Assembly (NCBI GenBank): GCA_947501445.1
Contig: CANMVS010000011.1
Coordinates: 62,001 to 126,000 of the forward strand
Direction: 5' to 3'
Length of the DNA: 64,000 nucleotides
Source of the DNA: an uncultured Rhizobiaceae group bacterium
GTDB lineage: Bacteria > Pseudomonadota > Alphaproteobacteria > Rhizobiales > Rhizobiaceae
The first letter of the stretch is position 1; each line of letters starts with the position of its first letter. Positions 34,900-44,821 of this stretch are shown here, in pieces. The translations under genes and the position numbers were made by a program. Under the pieces are notes generated by a model. It saw only the letters and a list, made by a program, of their open reading frames with translations. It ran no database searches and was not told the DNA's origin.

Positions 34900-36765
34900 A
34901 TGAGTGATACCGCCAGCAAAGAAACCTTTTCGTTTCAAACGGAAGTCGGCCGACTGCTCGACATCGTCGCCGGCTCTTTGTATTCAAACCGTGAAATATT
35001 CTTGCGCGAGTTGGTTTCCAATGCCTCTGATGCCTGCGACAAGCTGCGTCACCGGGCGCTGACCGAACCCACCCTCGTTGAAGGTGATCAGGAATTCAAG
35101 ATATCGCTTGATGTTGATGCCAAGGCCAAGACCATCACAATTTCCGACAACGGCATTGGTCTGAACCACGATGATCTGCTTGAAACGCTCGGCACAATAG
35201 CCAAGTCAGGCACCGGCGCATTTCTGGAGCAACTGGGCAAAGACGACAAAAGTGATGTCAGCCTTATCGGTCAATTTGGTGTTGGCTTCTATTCAGCATT
35301 CATGGTGGCAGACAAGGTTGATGTCATCACCCGCAAGGCAGGTGAAAAAGAGGCGTGGCTTTGGTCTTCCGATGGCAAGGGGCAATTCAGCATTGAACCT
35401 GCTGAACGTGAAGAACGCGGCACCACCGTTGTTTTGCACACCAAAAAGGATGCAAAGGAATTTCTGGAAGATGCCCGCATCCGTCACATCATCAAGACCT
35501 ATTCAGATCACATCGCCTTTCCGGTGATGTATGGCGACGAGATACTTAATGCGGCCTCTGCCATTTGGACCCGCGCTGCCAAAGAGATCACAGAAGAACA
35601 ATATACCGAGTTCTATCACCATATTGCCCATGCCTATGATCAGCCGTGGCTGACAATGCATAACCGCGTTGAAGGGTTGGTCAGTTATACCAATCTGCTT
35701 TTTGTGCCGTCCACGCCACCGTTCGATCTGTATGAGCCGGAGCGCAAAGGACATGTGAAGCTTTATGTGAACCGTGTCTTTATTACTGAAGATACCAAGG
35801 GTCTGTTGCCGACCTATCTGCGGTTTCTGCGCGGTGTTGTGGATTCAGAAGATCTGTCGCTCAACATCTCCCGCGAAATGCTGCAGACCGATCCGAAGCT
35901 GGCCAAAATCCGCACCGGACTGACCAAAAAAATCATTGGTGAGCTGAAGAAGAAAGCCACCAAAAGCCCGGAAGAATATGCTGTGTTCTGGCGTAATTTC
36001 GGCGCTGTGATGAAGGAAGGTCTTGTTGAGGACAGTGATCTGCGTGACCGCATTCTTGCCATCTGCCGCTTTGCCTCGACGCGTGACGATCAATTGACCA
36101 GCCTTGCTGATTATGTCGGGCGCATGAAAGAGGGCCAGGAGGCAATTTATTATATTGCCGGTGAGGATGCGACAAAGATTGCCCAGTCGCCACATCTTGA
36201 AGGTTTTCGCGCAAAGGGTGTCGAGGTGCTGCTGCTTTCTGACTCTGTGGATGAGTTCTGGATGCAGCATGTTACTGAATTTGAGGGCAAGACGCTCAAT
36301 TCGGTTACACGCGGCGCTGCCGATCTTGATGGTGTCAAAAGTGATGATGCCAGCGATGACAAAAAAGATGAAACGGATGAATCGGCTCTCGACGGTCTGA
36401 TTGCTGCAATCAAGCTGGAACTGGGCGAGGCGGTCAAGGATGTTCGTCCATCCAAACGGTTGACCGAAAGTCCGGTTTGTCTGATCGCTGATGATGGCGA
36501 TATGGATGTTAATCTGCAACGCCTGTTGCAGCGGCATGGGCAGATGCATGGTGGCATGCCGCGCGTGCTGGAAATCAACCCTGGCCACGCGATTATCAAA
36601 AAGCTTGCCGAGCGGGCTGAATTGGAAGGTGCCGCCAGCGATGAACTGTTGAAGGATGCCTCGCATTTGCTTCTGGATCAGGCACGCATTGCTGATGGTG
36701 AAGCACCGAGTGATCCGGCTGAATTCGGACGCCGGTTAAGCGCTGTCATGACGAGCGCGCTTTAA
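34900..36765 (+). CDS. htpG: Chaperone protein HtpG (Hsp90)
   Basis: A 621-aa homodimeric ATP-dependent chaperone. N-terminal GHKL ATPase motifs are YSNREIFLRELVSNASDACD, ISDNGIGLNHDDLL, GTIAKSGTGAF and GQFGVGFYSAFMVADKV. The middle domain carries the VNRVFI and NISREMLQTDPKLAKIRTGL segments, and the usual dimerisation domain follows. Length is normal and no cofactor gene is nearby. A GC-rich hairpin (36789-36815) follows the stop. Confidence 0.96.
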   Translation: MSDTASKETFSFQTEVGRLLDIVAGSLYSNREIFLRELVSNASDACDKLRHRALTEPTLVEGDQEFKISLDVDAKAKTITISDNGIGLNHDDLLETLGTIAKSGTGAFLEQLGKDDKSDVSLIGQFGVGFYSAFMVADKVDVITRKAGEKEAWLWSSDGKGQFSIEPAEREERGTTVVLHTKKDAKEFLEDARIRHIIKTYSDHIAFPVMYGDEILNAASAIWTRAAKEITEEQYTEFYHHIAHAYDQPWLTMHNRVEGLVSYTNLLFVPSTPPFDLYEPERKGHVKLYVNRVFITEDTKGLLPTYLRFLRGVVDSEDLSLNISREMLQTDPKLAKIRTGLTKKIIGELKKKATKSPEEYAVFWRNFGAVMKEGLVEDSDLRDRILAICRFASTRDDQLTSLADYVGRMKEGQEAIYYIAGEDATKIAQSPHLEGFRAKGVEVLLLSDSVDEFWMQHVTEFEGKTLNSVTRGAADLDGVKSDDASDDKKDETDESALDGLIAAIKLELGEAVKDVRPSKRLTESPVCLIADDGDMDVNLQRLLQRHGQMHGGMPRVLEINPGHAIIKKLAERAELEGAASDELLKDASHLLLDQARIADGEAPSDPAEFGRRLSAVMTSAL

Positions 36766-36788
36766 GCCCGAACAAAGTCGGGTCTACA

Positions 36789-36815
36789 CCTCAGCACTGC
36801 CCGCAGGTGCTGAGG
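36789..36815 (+). terminator. Hairpin downstream of htpG
   Basis: CCTCAGCAC and GTGCTGAGG form a 9-bp stem with a 9-base loop, 24 bp after the htpG stop. No T-run follows, so it may protect the 3' end or act with Rho. Confidence 0.45.
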
Positions 36816-36827
36816 ATCCGAAACCTG

Positions 36828-36924
36828 GACCGTTTCACGTTTTGTCAGAAACGGGACACCGGTGCCGGTCATTGCTTTTGCTGATGCATTCAGGTTTTGC
36901 CAGATCCGTCAAAAACTGAATTGC
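36828..36924 (+). repeat. Dispersed 100-bp repeat, copy 8
   Basis: A full-length copy with an intact left hairpin (CCGTTTC, GAAACGG) and a right hairpin with one shifted base (CAGGTTTTG, CAAAAACTG). The right terminal CTA (36926-36928) is the complement of the TAG stop of the metallo-hydrolase gene. Confidence 0.9.
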
Positions 36925-36925
36925 G

Positions 36926-37783
36926 CTACACACCGTCCAGAACAATAATTGTTGGTTGTTTGGGAAGGTTTCGCAGTGAGACTGTCACATTGTCCTGCCG
37001 GCGGAACTCACTGGCAAAATTACTGCCAAACAGATCAATGAAGGATGCAATGGATGCACCGCGCCGGTGCATTGGCAAGATAATCGACGACCGCAGCCGT
37101 TTAACAATGTCACTCATCGGTTTTTGACCAATTGTAAGGCCGCCATCAATGGGAACCATCAAAACATCAAGCCTGCCGATCTGGGCAAAATCACTGTCAT
37201 CGAGTTCATGGTGCAGATGCCCAAGATGGCCAATGCACAGGCCTGCCACTTCGAATATGAAGATGGAATTGGCATCAGGTTCCGCACCGCCAAACCCCGA
37301 ACGGATGTCGGTTGTCACGTTGCGAATATAGGTATCACCAACGACAAGGTTATAGTCGATGGAACCGCCGTTGGGGTTCCATCCGGGCAGAACATGTTCG
37401 ATGTTAGGATCGGGCTGCAGCGTGAAGTGGCTTCCATGGGCCTTGTTCATCGTTGCCACAGTCGGTGGCGGGTTTTGGCCGACATAGCCATTGTAGTCGG
37501 TGACAATACGAACACCCTGCGGTGTTTCGATCTGATAGGTTGAATGGCCGATGTAGGACAGGCGCACTTCATTGCGTTCAAGGGGGGTGCCTGCTGCCAG
37601 TTGCACATGACGGCCGGGGGATAGGCCGGCAATTGCCTGACAGGTGGACACCGGTTTGGGCGACAATGTTTCACTGACATCGGTCACGGCAATGGTTTCG
37701 GGCAGGACTGCAAACCCGCTCACAAGAATCAGGCTGCCAATCAGCGCCCCTGCAACCAGTCGATCGGGTACCTTGATCTTCAT
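36926..37783 (-). CDS. Exported MBL-fold metallo-hydrolase, UlaG-like
   Basis: A 285-aa protein with an N-terminal hydrophobic segment (VAGALIGSLILVSGFAVL) that suggests export or anchoring. The fold start is VRLSYIGHSTYQIETPQGVR. The first metal motif is unusual: MNKAHGSHF stands where HxHxDH is expected, so one metal site may be altered. AGLCIGHLGHLHHEL and LDVLMVPIDGGLTIG match UlaG-like lactonases. The stop TAG comes from repeat copy 8, so the C terminus VLDGV may be truncated or extended relative to the ancestor. Confidence 0.8.
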   Translation of the reverse strand: MKIKVPDRLVAGALIGSLILVSGFAVLPETIAVTDVSETLSPKPVSTCQAIAGLSPGRHVQLAAGTPLERNEVRLSYIGHSTYQIETPQGVRIVTDYNGYVGQNPPPTVATMNKAHGSHFTLQPDPNIEHVLPGWNPNGGSIDYNLVVGDTYIRNVTTDIRSGFGGAEPDANSIFIFEVAGLCIGHLGHLHHELDDSDFAQIGRLDVLMVPIDGGLTIGQKPMSDIVKRLRSSIILPMHRRGASIASFIDLFGSNFASEFRRQDNVTVSLRNLPKQPTIIVLDGV

Positions 37784-38025
37784 CTCGTCCGTCCTGTGCC
37801 GTTGCCGCCAATGGGGGATACACGTTCATTCTAACCCCATGGGGGACGGAATCCAACCAATTGAACCGGGCAAACATCAAAGCGGCGAAAACAGAACTGC
37901 AGCGATACCACATCAGGCAACGGTACAAAACAGAATGCGCATTGTTGAGACTGTATGGACGATTGCGCCGGACTTGCCTATAAGGCGGCGCAACAGATCG
38001 TATTCAGACAGGTGAGCGGAGCGCC

Positions 38026-38775
38026 ATGGCAGGCCATTCAAAATTCAAGAATATCATGCATCGCAAAGGGCGGCAGGACTCGGTGCGCTCTAAGCTTTTT
38101 TCCAAACTATCCAAGGAAATCACGGTTGCCGCCAAAATGGGCGGTGGTGATATTGACGGCAATCCGCGTCTGCGATTGGCTGTGCAGAATGCCAAAGGGC
38201 AATCCATGCCCAAGGACAACATTCAGCGTGCCATCAACAAGGGCGCCGGTGGTGATACGGAAGACTATGAGGAAATCCGCTACGAGGGTTATGGATCTGG
38301 TGGTGTTGCGATAATTGTTGAGGTGCTGACGGACAACCGAAACCGTTCCGCCTCCAATGTACGGGCCTGTTTTTCCAAAAATGGCGGCGCCCTGGGCGAA
38401 ACCGGCTCGGTTGCTTTCATGTTCGATAGGGTGGGCGAAATTGTCTACAAGGCCGAGGCCGGTGACGAGGACACCATGATGGAGGCCGCCATTGATGCAG
38501 GTGCAGATGATGTGGTGTCCGGCGAAGATGGCCACACAATTGCATGTGCTTTCGAATCCATTGGCGAAGTCTCCAGTGCGCTGGAAGCGGCGTTGGGTGA
38601 AGCTGAATCGGTAAAGCCTGTCTGGAAGCCACAAAACAACATCGAGGTCGATGAGCAAAAGGCCTCCACGCTGCTGAAGCTGATGGATGCGCTCGAAGAT
38701 GATGATGATGTTCAAAATGTTTATGCCAATTTTGATATATCTGAAGAAGTGATGGCCAAACTTGCCGATGCCTGA
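38026..38775 (+). CDS. yebC: YebC/PmpR-family protein
   Basis: A 249-aa protein of the YebC/TACO1 family, begun by [18 protein letters not shown], with [38 protein letters not shown], and [20 protein letters not shown]. Some members act as transcription regulators and others aid ribosomes at polyproline stretches. CGGAG precedes the ATG. A terminator follows, separating it from ruvC although they are adjacent in many alphaproteobacteria. Confidence 0.94.
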   Translation: MAGHSKFKNIMHRKGRQDSVRSKLFSKLSKEITVAAKMGGGDIDGNPRLRLAVQNAKGQSMPKDNIQRAINKGAGGDTEDYEEIRYEGYGSGGVAIIVEVLTDNRNRSASNVRACFSKNGGALGETGSVAFMFDRVGEIVYKAEAGDEDTMMEAAIDAGADDVVSGEDGHTIACAFESIGEVSSALEAALGEAESVKPVWKPQNNIEVDEQKASTLLKLMDALEDDDDVQNVYANFDISEEVMAKLADA

Positions 38776-38800
38776 TTATCGCTGTCGGTAATGTAATCTG

Positions 38801-38827
38801 AACCCGGGTCGTAGTATCCGGGTTTTT
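38801..38827 (+). terminator. Rho-independent terminator after yebC
   Basis: AACCCGG (38801-38807) pairs with CCGGGTT (38818-38824) around a 10-base loop, followed by TTT and G. It ends the yebC message before the ruvC promoter region. Confidence 0.7.
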
Positions 38828-38907
38828 TGTGCAAATTTTACGAAATGTTTTTGTTTTGTTCGCATATCTGTGGCATAGGATTGTGGCGGCGGATAGTGGA
38901 TTAAAAC

Positions 38908-39429
38908 ATGGCACAGGCTGAATTAACGCGCATTGTCGGAATAGACCCGGGCTTGCGCCGTACCGGATGGGGCATCGTCGAGAGTCTTGGAAATACGCTG
39001 CGTTTTGTGGATTCGGGCACAATACGCTCCGATGCCAGTCTTGATCTGGCTTCGCGGTTGTGCCAATTGCATGATGGACTTGCACAGATCGTCCACAGCC
39101 AGACCCCCCACGAAGCAGCCGTCGAGAATACCTTTGTCAACAAGGATGCAACGGCAACGCTGAAACTTGGGCAAGCCCGCGGCATTGCGCTATTGGTACC
39201 CGCTTTGGCCGGGTTATCGGTTGCCGAATATGCCCCAAACGCGGTGAAGAAATCTGTGATTGGTGTTGGCCATGGGGACAAGAAACAAATTCACATGATG
39301 GTCAAAGTCCTGCTGCCAAAAGCACAGTTCGACACCGATGATGCAGCTGATGCGCTGGCCATCGCAATATGCCATGCGCACCACAGGCAGAGTATTGTCG
39401 GAAGACTGAAGATTGCAGCAGCCGGCTGA
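38908..39429 (+). CDS. ruvC: Holliday junction endonuclease RuvC
   Basis: A 173-aa dimeric resolvase that cuts four-way DNA junctions. The catalytic acidic residues appear in [17 protein letters not shown] (Asp), [20 protein letters not shown] (Glu) and [15 protein letters not shown] (two Asp). Length is standard. It leads ruvC-ruvA-ruvB with 15-bp and 27-bp gaps to the next genes. Confidence 0.96.
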   Translation: MAQAELTRIVGIDPGLRRTGWGIVESLGNTLRFVDSGTIRSDASLDLASRLCQLHDGLAQIVHSQTPHEAAVENTFVNKDATATLKLGQARGIALLVPALAGLSVAEYAPNAVKKSVIGVGHGDKKQIHMMVKVLLPKAQFDTDDAADALAIAICHAHHRQSIVGRLKIAAAG

Positions 39430-39444
39430 TAGATTGGGACAGGC

Positions 39445-40062
39445 ATGATTGGAAAACTCAAGGGTACGATAGATGAGATTGGTGATGATCATGTGCTGAT
39501 TGATGTGCATGGCGTCTGCTATGTCGCATTTTGCTCGGCGCGTACGCTGGCGGGGCTTGGGCGCGCTGGTGAAGCTGCCATATTGCACATCGAAACATTT
39601 GTACGTGAGGATCAGCTGAAGCTGTTTGGATTTGCCTCAGCGCTTGAGCGCGAGTGGTTTCGTCTGCTGCAAAGTGTGCAGGGTGTGGGAGCCAAGGTGG
39701 CACTGGCCGTACTTTCAACCTTTTCCGCCGCAGATCTGGCCAACGCCATAGCGCTGCAGGACAAGGCCATGGTGGCCAGAGCGCCTGGCATTGGACCAAA
39801 GGTGGCCCAGCGCATTGTGACAGAGTTAAAGAACAAGGTACCGGCATTTGCCGGTGATGCCGGCGCGGCCATGGGCCTCAAACAGGAACTTGGAGACGGT
39901 GTGGCTGGCGGTCCGGTGACCGATGCGGTTTCTGCATTGTCCAATCTTGGTTATTCGCGTGATCAGGCGGCCAATGCGGTTGCTGCCGCGCTGAAAACGG
40001 CCGGTGAAAATGCAGATTCCGCTGTCCTGATCCGCCTGGGTCTGAAGGAGCTGGCGCAATGA
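39445..40062 (+). CDS. ruvA: Holliday junction branch-migration protein RuvA
   Basis: A 205-aa tetrameric junction-binding subunit. [20 protein letters not shown] starts the OB domain. The tandem helix-hairpin-helix lies at [20 protein letters not shown] and [20 protein letters not shown]. The C-terminal UBA-like domain ([20 protein letters not shown]) contacts RuvB. No oddities. Confidence 0.96.
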   Translation: MIGKLKGTIDEIGDDHVLIDVHGVCYVAFCSARTLAGLGRAGEAAILHIETFVREDQLKLFGFASALEREWFRLLQSVQGVGAKVALAVLSTFSAADLANAIALQDKAMVARAPGIGPKVAQRIVTELKNKVPAFAGDAGAAMGLKQELGDGVAGGPVTDAVSALSNLGYSRDQAANAVAAALKTAGENADSAVLIRLGLKELAQ

Positions 40063-40089
40063 ATGTGACTGGGATATGTGGAACAACAT

Positions 40090-41127
40090 ATGAGTGAGCA
40101 TGATCGCATAGTTTCGGCAGAGACACAGGGTGAGGATTACGAAGTCTCGCTGCGTCCTCAAAGCCTTGATGAATTTACCGGTCAGGCTGACGCGCGTGCA
40201 AACCTGAAGATTTTTATCGAAGCTGCCAAGGCGCGCGGTGAAGCACTGGATCACGTGTTGTTTGTCGGACCACCGGGGCTGGGCAAGACAACGCTCGCAC
40301 AGATCATGGCAAAGGAGCTTGGTGTCAATTTTCGTTCAACCTCCGGTCCTGTGATTGCCAAAGCCGGCGATCTGGCGGCATTGCTGACCAACCTTGAAGA
40401 ACGTGATGTATTGTTCATAGACGAGATTCACCGGCTCAATCCGGCAGTGGAGGAAATTCTTTACCCTGCGATGGAAGACTACCAGCTTGATCTGATCATC
40501 GGCGAGGGACCCGCGGCACGGTCCGTCAAGATTGATCTTGCCAAATTCACGCTGGTGGCTGCCACAACCCGGTTGGGACTATTGACAAACCCGTTGCGTG
40601 ACCGGTTTGGAATTCCGGTTCGGTTGAACTTCTATACGGTTGAAGAGCTGGAGCTGATTGTTCTCCGGGGTGCCCGGATTATGGGACTTGGCATGACGGA
40701 TGAAGGGGCGCTGGAAATCGCCCGCCGCGCCCGTGGAACACCGCGAATTGCAGGCCGGTTGCTGCGCCGGGTGCGTGATTTTGCCGAAGTTGCGCGGGCA
40801 GAAGCGGTTACCCGCACCATTGCAGATGATGCATTGACCCGGCTTTCGGTGGACAAAATGGGGCTGGACCAGCTGGATCTGCGTTATCTGACGATGATTG
40901 CCCATAATTTTGGTGGTGGTCCAGTGGGTGTTGAGACAATTGCAGCCGGTCTGTCCGAGCCGCGCGATGCGATTGAAGACATTATTGAACCCTATCTGAT
41001 CCAGCAGGGTTTTATTCAGCGAACCCCGCGTGGACGTCTGTTAACGTCATCGGCCTGGCGGCATATGGGGCTAGATGTGCCAAAGGACCTGGTTCAGCAG
41101 CAGATCCACCTGTTTGAGGAAGAGTAA
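40090..41127 (+). CDS. ruvB: Holliday junction helicase RuvB
   Basis: A 345-aa AAA+ motor. Walker A is [20 protein letters not shown], Walker [12 protein letters not shown], sensor 1 [19 protein letters not shown], and a winged-helix C terminus ends the chain ([20 protein letters not shown]). ATG 40090 ([11 protein letters not shown]) is preferred over GTG 40078, which adds four residues. It converges on sqdC, with 5 bp between their stops. Confidence 0.97.
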   Translation: MSEHDRIVSAETQGEDYEVSLRPQSLDEFTGQADARANLKIFIEAAKARGEALDHVLFVGPPGLGKTTLAQIMAKELGVNFRSTSGPVIAKAGDLAALLTNLEERDVLFIDEIHRLNPAVEEILYPAMEDYQLDLIIGEGPAARSVKIDLAKFTLVAATTRLGLLTNPLRDRFGIPVRLNFYTVEELELIVLRGARIMGLGMTDEGALEIARRARGTPRIAGRLLRRVRDFAEVARAEAVTRTIADDALTRLSVDKMGLDQLDLRYLTMIAHNFGGGPVGVETIAAGLSEPRDAIEDIIEPYLIQQGFIQRTPRGRLLTSSAWRHMGLDVPKDLVQQQIHLFEEE

Positions 41128-41132
41128 TATCG

Positions 41133-42032
41133 CTATGTATTGGTCAGCATGGCAACGACCGAGGATTGTAACAAAGGCAATCCTCCCGGTTTCCAGCCGT
41201 AGTTCGAGATTTTTTCTGTCGCCATCAGGTTGTAGGCGGAAGGGTCTGCCGCAGGCGGCAATGGGTGCCTGCAGCCTGTATGCGATTTGACGATGGCAAG
41301 CAGGTCCCGGCGATCAACCAGCAGGTCTGAAACGTTGAAAGTCTGATCACGAACCGTGCGATCGGGATGTTCCAGGATCAACCTGACGGCCCTGGCCACA
41401 TCCAGTCCGTGCACTTCGCCGCCGCAGCGTGGTTCAATTGTATTGCCCTGCAGATAATCATCGAAAAGTGGCGCCCATTTTCCTTTGCCGGAACCATGAG
41501 CATTGGCGTAAACGCCTGTCACACGCAGACTGGAAACCGACATTTGCGATGTTTGGGAAAGCGATGCCAGATGTTTTTCGCAGGCGAGTTTGACTGCGCC
41601 ATAATGCGTATCGGGATGACAGGCCATCGCTTCATCAAGTGTGGCCCCGGGTTCTTGAACCCCGTACACCGCGCGACTTGAAAGAAATACTGACCGTTTT
41701 ACACCTGTGCGTTCAGCGGCGTTGAACAGCAGCAGGGTGGCGAGAAAATTCTGCCGCCAGAACCCGGCAACATCCTCACCTTCGCCGCCACGGTAGCGGC
41801 CCGGAACATGGGCAAATGCGCCATGGACAAAGCAGTCGAATCCGGCCGTGACATCGTCAAATGGCGCACCCGGGTCAAGGACAAGCGGAATAAAGTCAAC
41901 CGGCGCGCTGAAGGATGCAGCAGGTGTTTTTGAACGCCCGGTTATTGTTACTTCATAGTCATTGGCAATGAGGTGCTCAACAATGAAGCGACCGACGATG
42001 CCCGTTCCACCGGTGACAAGGGCGCGTTTCAC
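41133..42032 (-). CDS. sqdC: NAD-dependent epimerase/reductase-like protein, SqdC
   Basis: A 299-aa extended short-chain dehydrogenase: RALVTGGTGIVGRFIVEHLI is the nucleotide-binding start, with FLSSRAVYGVQEPG and HYGAVKLACEKHL giving the YxxxK-like site. It starts at GTG 42032, sharing one base with the TAG stop of the gene upstream. Third in a sqdB-sqdD-sqdC run, the order of the sulfolipid (SQDG) operon known in Sinorhizobium; SqdC's exact step is not settled. Confidence 0.82.
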   Translation of the reverse strand: MKRALVTGGTGIVGRFIVEHLIANDYEVTITGRSKTPAASFSAPVDFIPLVLDPGAPFDDVTAGFDCFVHGAFAHVPGRYRGGEGEDVAGFWRQNFLATLLLFNAAERTGVKRSVFLSSRAVYGVQEPGATLDEAMACHPDTHYGAVKLACEKHLASLSQTSQMSVSSLRVTGVYANAHGSGKGKWAPLFDDYLQGNTIEPRCGGEVHGLDVARAVRLILEHPDRTVRDQTFNVSDLLVDRRDLLAIVKSHTGCRHPLPPAADPSAYNLMATEKISNYGWKPGGLPLLQSSVVAMLTNT

Positions 42033-42862
42033 TATCTGGCTACCGGATTGGCAAGATCGCTGATATCGGGAATATCATTGCCGGTGTAATACGCCCACCA
42101 CAGATCAATCAACGGCTGCAGTTGCCTGGCCTTCGGGTGGTCTTTTTCCCATGGTTTTTCGTACTGATAGTGCAGCACACCAATTGACGACCAATCCCAA
42201 AGATCAGGCATGTTGAACCAGGCATATTGCAGCATGTTGCAAAAGACCGGCAGTCCGTGCCAATCGGGAAAATAGTGCTGCAGAAATGTCTGATCGGTGC
42301 GCGGCCAGAATGTGTCGGGCTGATCAAGTGCCGTGATCATGTCGGCAAAAGTGTCGAGCGACGGTTCTGCAACAAAAACGCCCGAATTCAACCGATGAAA
42401 ATCGCCCAGTGATTCATAGACATTGGCGGCTGCTGAAAACTGCGGATAGTCAAACAGCCGGTCTATGTTGCGCAGGACCAGTGCGTCTGCGTCAATAAAA
42501 ATGCAGCGCTGATATTCAACCAGCTGCCACAGGCGCAGCTTGACGAAATTGTCCAGAGGTGTGTGGAATTCCGGTTTGCGTCCTTTGGTAAAAGGGGCAT
42601 CTTTGTGCAGCCTGGCGCGCCCGTGGCGATGATTGAATGCTTCGCAGGTCGCCAGCAAATCAGCCTGAACAAGCCTGGCACCCAATTGCACCACGGGTGC
42701 AAGCTGTTTGGCAGACACCGCGCCTGTATGAAGGACAACAATGTCCGCTTTGGTGCCTGTCAATCGAATGGACCGGACAAGTGCCAGCGCGCCGCCAATA
42801 TAATCGTCGTTGGTCACCAGCGTGACAAAGGCAAATTTGCTGTGCGCAATTTTATTCGTTGT
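42032..42862 (-). CDS. sqdD: GT8-family glycosyltransferase, SqdD (sulfolipid synthesis)
   Basis: A glycogenin-like GT8 enzyme of 276 aa from TTG 42862 (or 291 aa from ATG 42907). Signature segments are FVTLVTNDDYIGGALALVRS and RCIFIDADALVLRNIDRLFD with the DxD-type metal motif, SGVFVAEPSLDTFADM, and YAWFNMP. In sqd operons the GT8 protein is the proposed transferase of sulfoquinovose from UDP to diacylglycerol. TTG 42862 is favoured by AGGGA upstream. The adjoining genes support the assignment. Confidence 0.85.
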   Translation of the reverse strand, partial: TTNKIAHSKFAFVTLVTNDDYIGGALALVRSIRLTGTKADIVVLHTGAVSAKQLAPVVQLGARLVQADLLATCEAFNHRHGRARLHKDAPFTKGRKPEFHTPLDNFVKLRLWQLVEYQRCIFIDADALVLRNIDRLFDYPQFSAAANVYESLGDFHRLNSGVFVAEPSLDTFADMITALDQPDTFWPRTDQTFLQHYFPDWHGLPVFCNMLQYAWFNMPDLWDWSSIGVLHYQYEKPWEKDHPKARQLQPLIDLWWAYYTGNDIPDISDLANPVAR

Positions 42863-42949
42863 CAATATCCGTATCCCTGGCCTAGGCCTTTTGCCACACA
42901 CCCACATCTTGCGGGGTAGTATAAAAACAAGGCGCTTTCCGCATCCAGA

Positions 42950-44170
42950 TCAGGAAGCCGACTTAAGCTTCTTGCCTTCCGGATCGCGGTTGAGTGTTGG
43001 CTCAATCTCACGCGTCCAGGCCGAAACAGCAGGAATGCGGCTGCGATCAACGCGGTAGGCATATTTTCTTGCCACCTCCACAACTTCATCCAGCAGGCCG
43101 TTTTCCAGTGTGATCGGGTCGAGGCCAAGTTCCAGGAACTTGTTGTTTTGAACAACCAGTTCGTTCTCGGCAGCTTCCTTGCGCGGGTTGGGCAGATAAG
43201 CAATTTCAGCGTCCGTCAGTTTCGCAACCAGCTTGGCCAGGTCTCTTACCCGGTGCGTTTCGGTCATCTGGTTGAATATTTTAACTTTTTCTCCGCGCTC
43301 AGGTGCGTTTTTCAATGCAAGTTCCACACATCGAACGGAGTCCTGAATGTGAATGAATGCCCGGGTCTGACCGCCCGTTCCGTGCACTGTCAGCGGGTAG
43401 CCAATGGCGGCCTGGATCAGGAAGCGGTTCAGCACGGTGCCATAATCGCCATCATAGTCAAACCGGTTTATCAGCTGTTCGTGCCGGCGCGTCTGTTTTG
43501 TATGGGTACCCCAGACAATGCCCTGATGAAGATCGGTAATACGCACACCATCATTTTTGGCGTAGAATTGAAACAAAAGCTGATCGAGGCATTTTGTCAT
43601 GTGGTAGATTGAACCCGGATTGGCCGGATACAGGATATCCTGCTGGACAACATCGCCCTCCATGGTTTCAATGCCGACCGGCAGATAACCTTCAGGGATT
43701 GCTGCGCCAACAGTGGAATAGCCGTAAACACCCATTGTTCCCAGATGCACCAGATGCGCATCGACACCGGTTTCCACAATGGCATTCAGCAGATTATGAG
43801 TGCCGTTGACGTTATTATTAACTGTGTAATTTTTGTGCCGATCCGATTTCATGGAGTAGGGCGCTGCACGCTGCTCTGCAAAGTGCACAATTGCATCAGG
43901 CTGATGCTCCGACAACCAGGCTTTCAGCAGATCGTAATCGCGCGCGATGTCGAGGAGATGAAAATGGATACGCCGTCCTGTTTCGTGATGCCAGATACGG
44001 GTGCGTTCCTGAATGGAATCCATTGGTGTCAGTGATTGCACACCCAGCTCGGTGTCGATCCAGCGCCGGGACAGATTATCGACAATGTGAACGTCATGAC
44101 CCTGTTCCGACAAATGCAGGGCTGTTGGCCAGCCCACAAATCCATCACCACCAAGAACTGCTATTTTCAT
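42950..44170 (-). CDS. sqdB: UDP-sulfoquinovose synthase SqdB
   Basis: A 406-aa extended SDR enzyme that makes UDP-sulfoquinovose from UDP-glucose and sulfite with bound NAD. MKIAVLGGDGFVGWPTALHL is the Rossmann start; DNLSRRWIDTELGVQSLTPM and HFAEQRAAPYSMKSDRHKNY are highly specific for SqdB. HLGTMGVYGYS and YHMTKCLDQLLFQFY contain the catalytic Thr and YxxxK. ATG 44170 has a strong GGAGGT. Product feeds sulfolipid formation at the membrane. A lone CTGTCAT (complement of 44220-44226), half of a Pho box, lies 50 bp upstream. Confidence 0.94.
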   Translation of the reverse strand: MKIAVLGGDGFVGWPTALHLSEQGHDVHIVDNLSRRWIDTELGVQSLTPMDSIQERTRIWHHETGRRIHFHLLDIARDYDLLKAWLSEHQPDAIVHFAEQRAAPYSMKSDRHKNYTVNNNVNGTHNLLNAIVETGVDAHLVHLGTMGVYGYSTVGAAIPEGYLPVGIETMEGDVVQQDILYPANPGSIYHMTKCLDQLLFQFYAKNDGVRITDLHQGIVWGTHTKQTRRHEQLINRFDYDGDYGTVLNRFLIQAAIGYPLTVHGTGGQTRAFIHIQDSVRCVELALKNAPERGEKVKIFNQMTETHRVRDLAKLVAKLTDAEIAYLPNPRKEAAENELVVQNNKFLELGLDPITLENGLLDEVVEVARKYAYRVDRSRIPAVSAWTREIEPTLNRDPEGKKLKSAS

Positions 44171-44353
44171 GGAAACCACCTCCAAATGCGTCATTTGCGA
44201 CGAGCGTTAGCCCGCAATTATGACAGGAATACAACGCTGCAAAGCCTGTTGTTCTGCCCAAGTGCCAATCATTCACTGATCTGGCATTGATCTGGCAACC
44301 AAATTGTGTTCCGTCAACAGCAACCATGCGTATAGTTGTTGATGGAGGGGCTG

Positions 44354-44821
44354 TTGTCCAATTTACCTGCCGGATCAGTGGCGAATTGTTTGGCTGGAAC
44401 GATCGAGGGAGATCATCACCGGCTTTTTCAGCGGGTCTATTATGAAGATACGGATTTCTCCGGCGCTGTTTACCACGCCCGCTATCTGCATTTTCTTGAA
44501 CGCGGGCGAACCGATTATCTTCGCTGTCTGGGGGTCAGTCAGGGGGCCCTGGCGCAGCGTGATGACGATGGGCTTGCCTTTGTCGTGCGTCATATGGAAC
44601 TCGATTTTTGCACGCCAGCCAGGATGGACGACGTGCTCGAAATACGAACCTCCACAAAACGCACACAGGGTGCACGGATTTTTATGGAGCAGCAGATATA
44701 TTGCAACACGAGGCTGCTTATCAGCGCCAAAGTCACCGTAGCTGTTATCAATGAACTTGGGCGCGCGCGGCGTTTACCCGACGAATTCATCAGTTTGTTC
44801 GAAACGAAGGTCGATCCATGA
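44354..44821 (+). CDS. ybgC: Tol-Pal-associated acyl-CoA thioesterase YbgC
   Basis: A hot-dog-fold thioesterase of about 155 aa. FQRVYYEDTDFSGAVYHARY followed by LHFLERGRTDYLRCLGV is the 4-hydroxybenzoyl-CoA thioesterase/YbgC signature, with the catalytic Asp in EDTDFSG. A GGAGGGG at 44344-44350 marks the start area; TTG 44354 is close to it, and TTG 44336 or ATG 42 bases upstream-type alternatives cannot be excluded. Its stop overlaps the aminotransferase start by 4 bp (ATGA). Confidence 0.88.
   Translation: MSNLPAGSVANCLAGTIEGDHHRLFQRVYYEDTDFSGAVYHARYLHFLERGRTDYLRCLGVSQGALAQRDDDGLAFVVRHMELDFCTPARMDDVLEIRTSTKRTQGARIFMEQQIYCNTRLLISAKVTVAVINELGRARRLPDEFISLFETKVDP

Noticed and set aside
35845-36666. 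273-codon minus-strand frame inside htpG
   Set aside because: Antisense shadow of the Hsp90 gene; no recognisable motif.
38417-39085. 222-codon minus-strand frame across yebC and ruvC
   Set aside because: Spans two clear genes and a terminator on the other strand; composition rich in His, Arg and Pro as usual for shadows.
44220-44226. Pho box upstream of sqdB
   Set aside because: Only one CTGTCAT half-site is present; the second half at the proper 4-base spacing is missing, so I did not list it as a regulatory feature.
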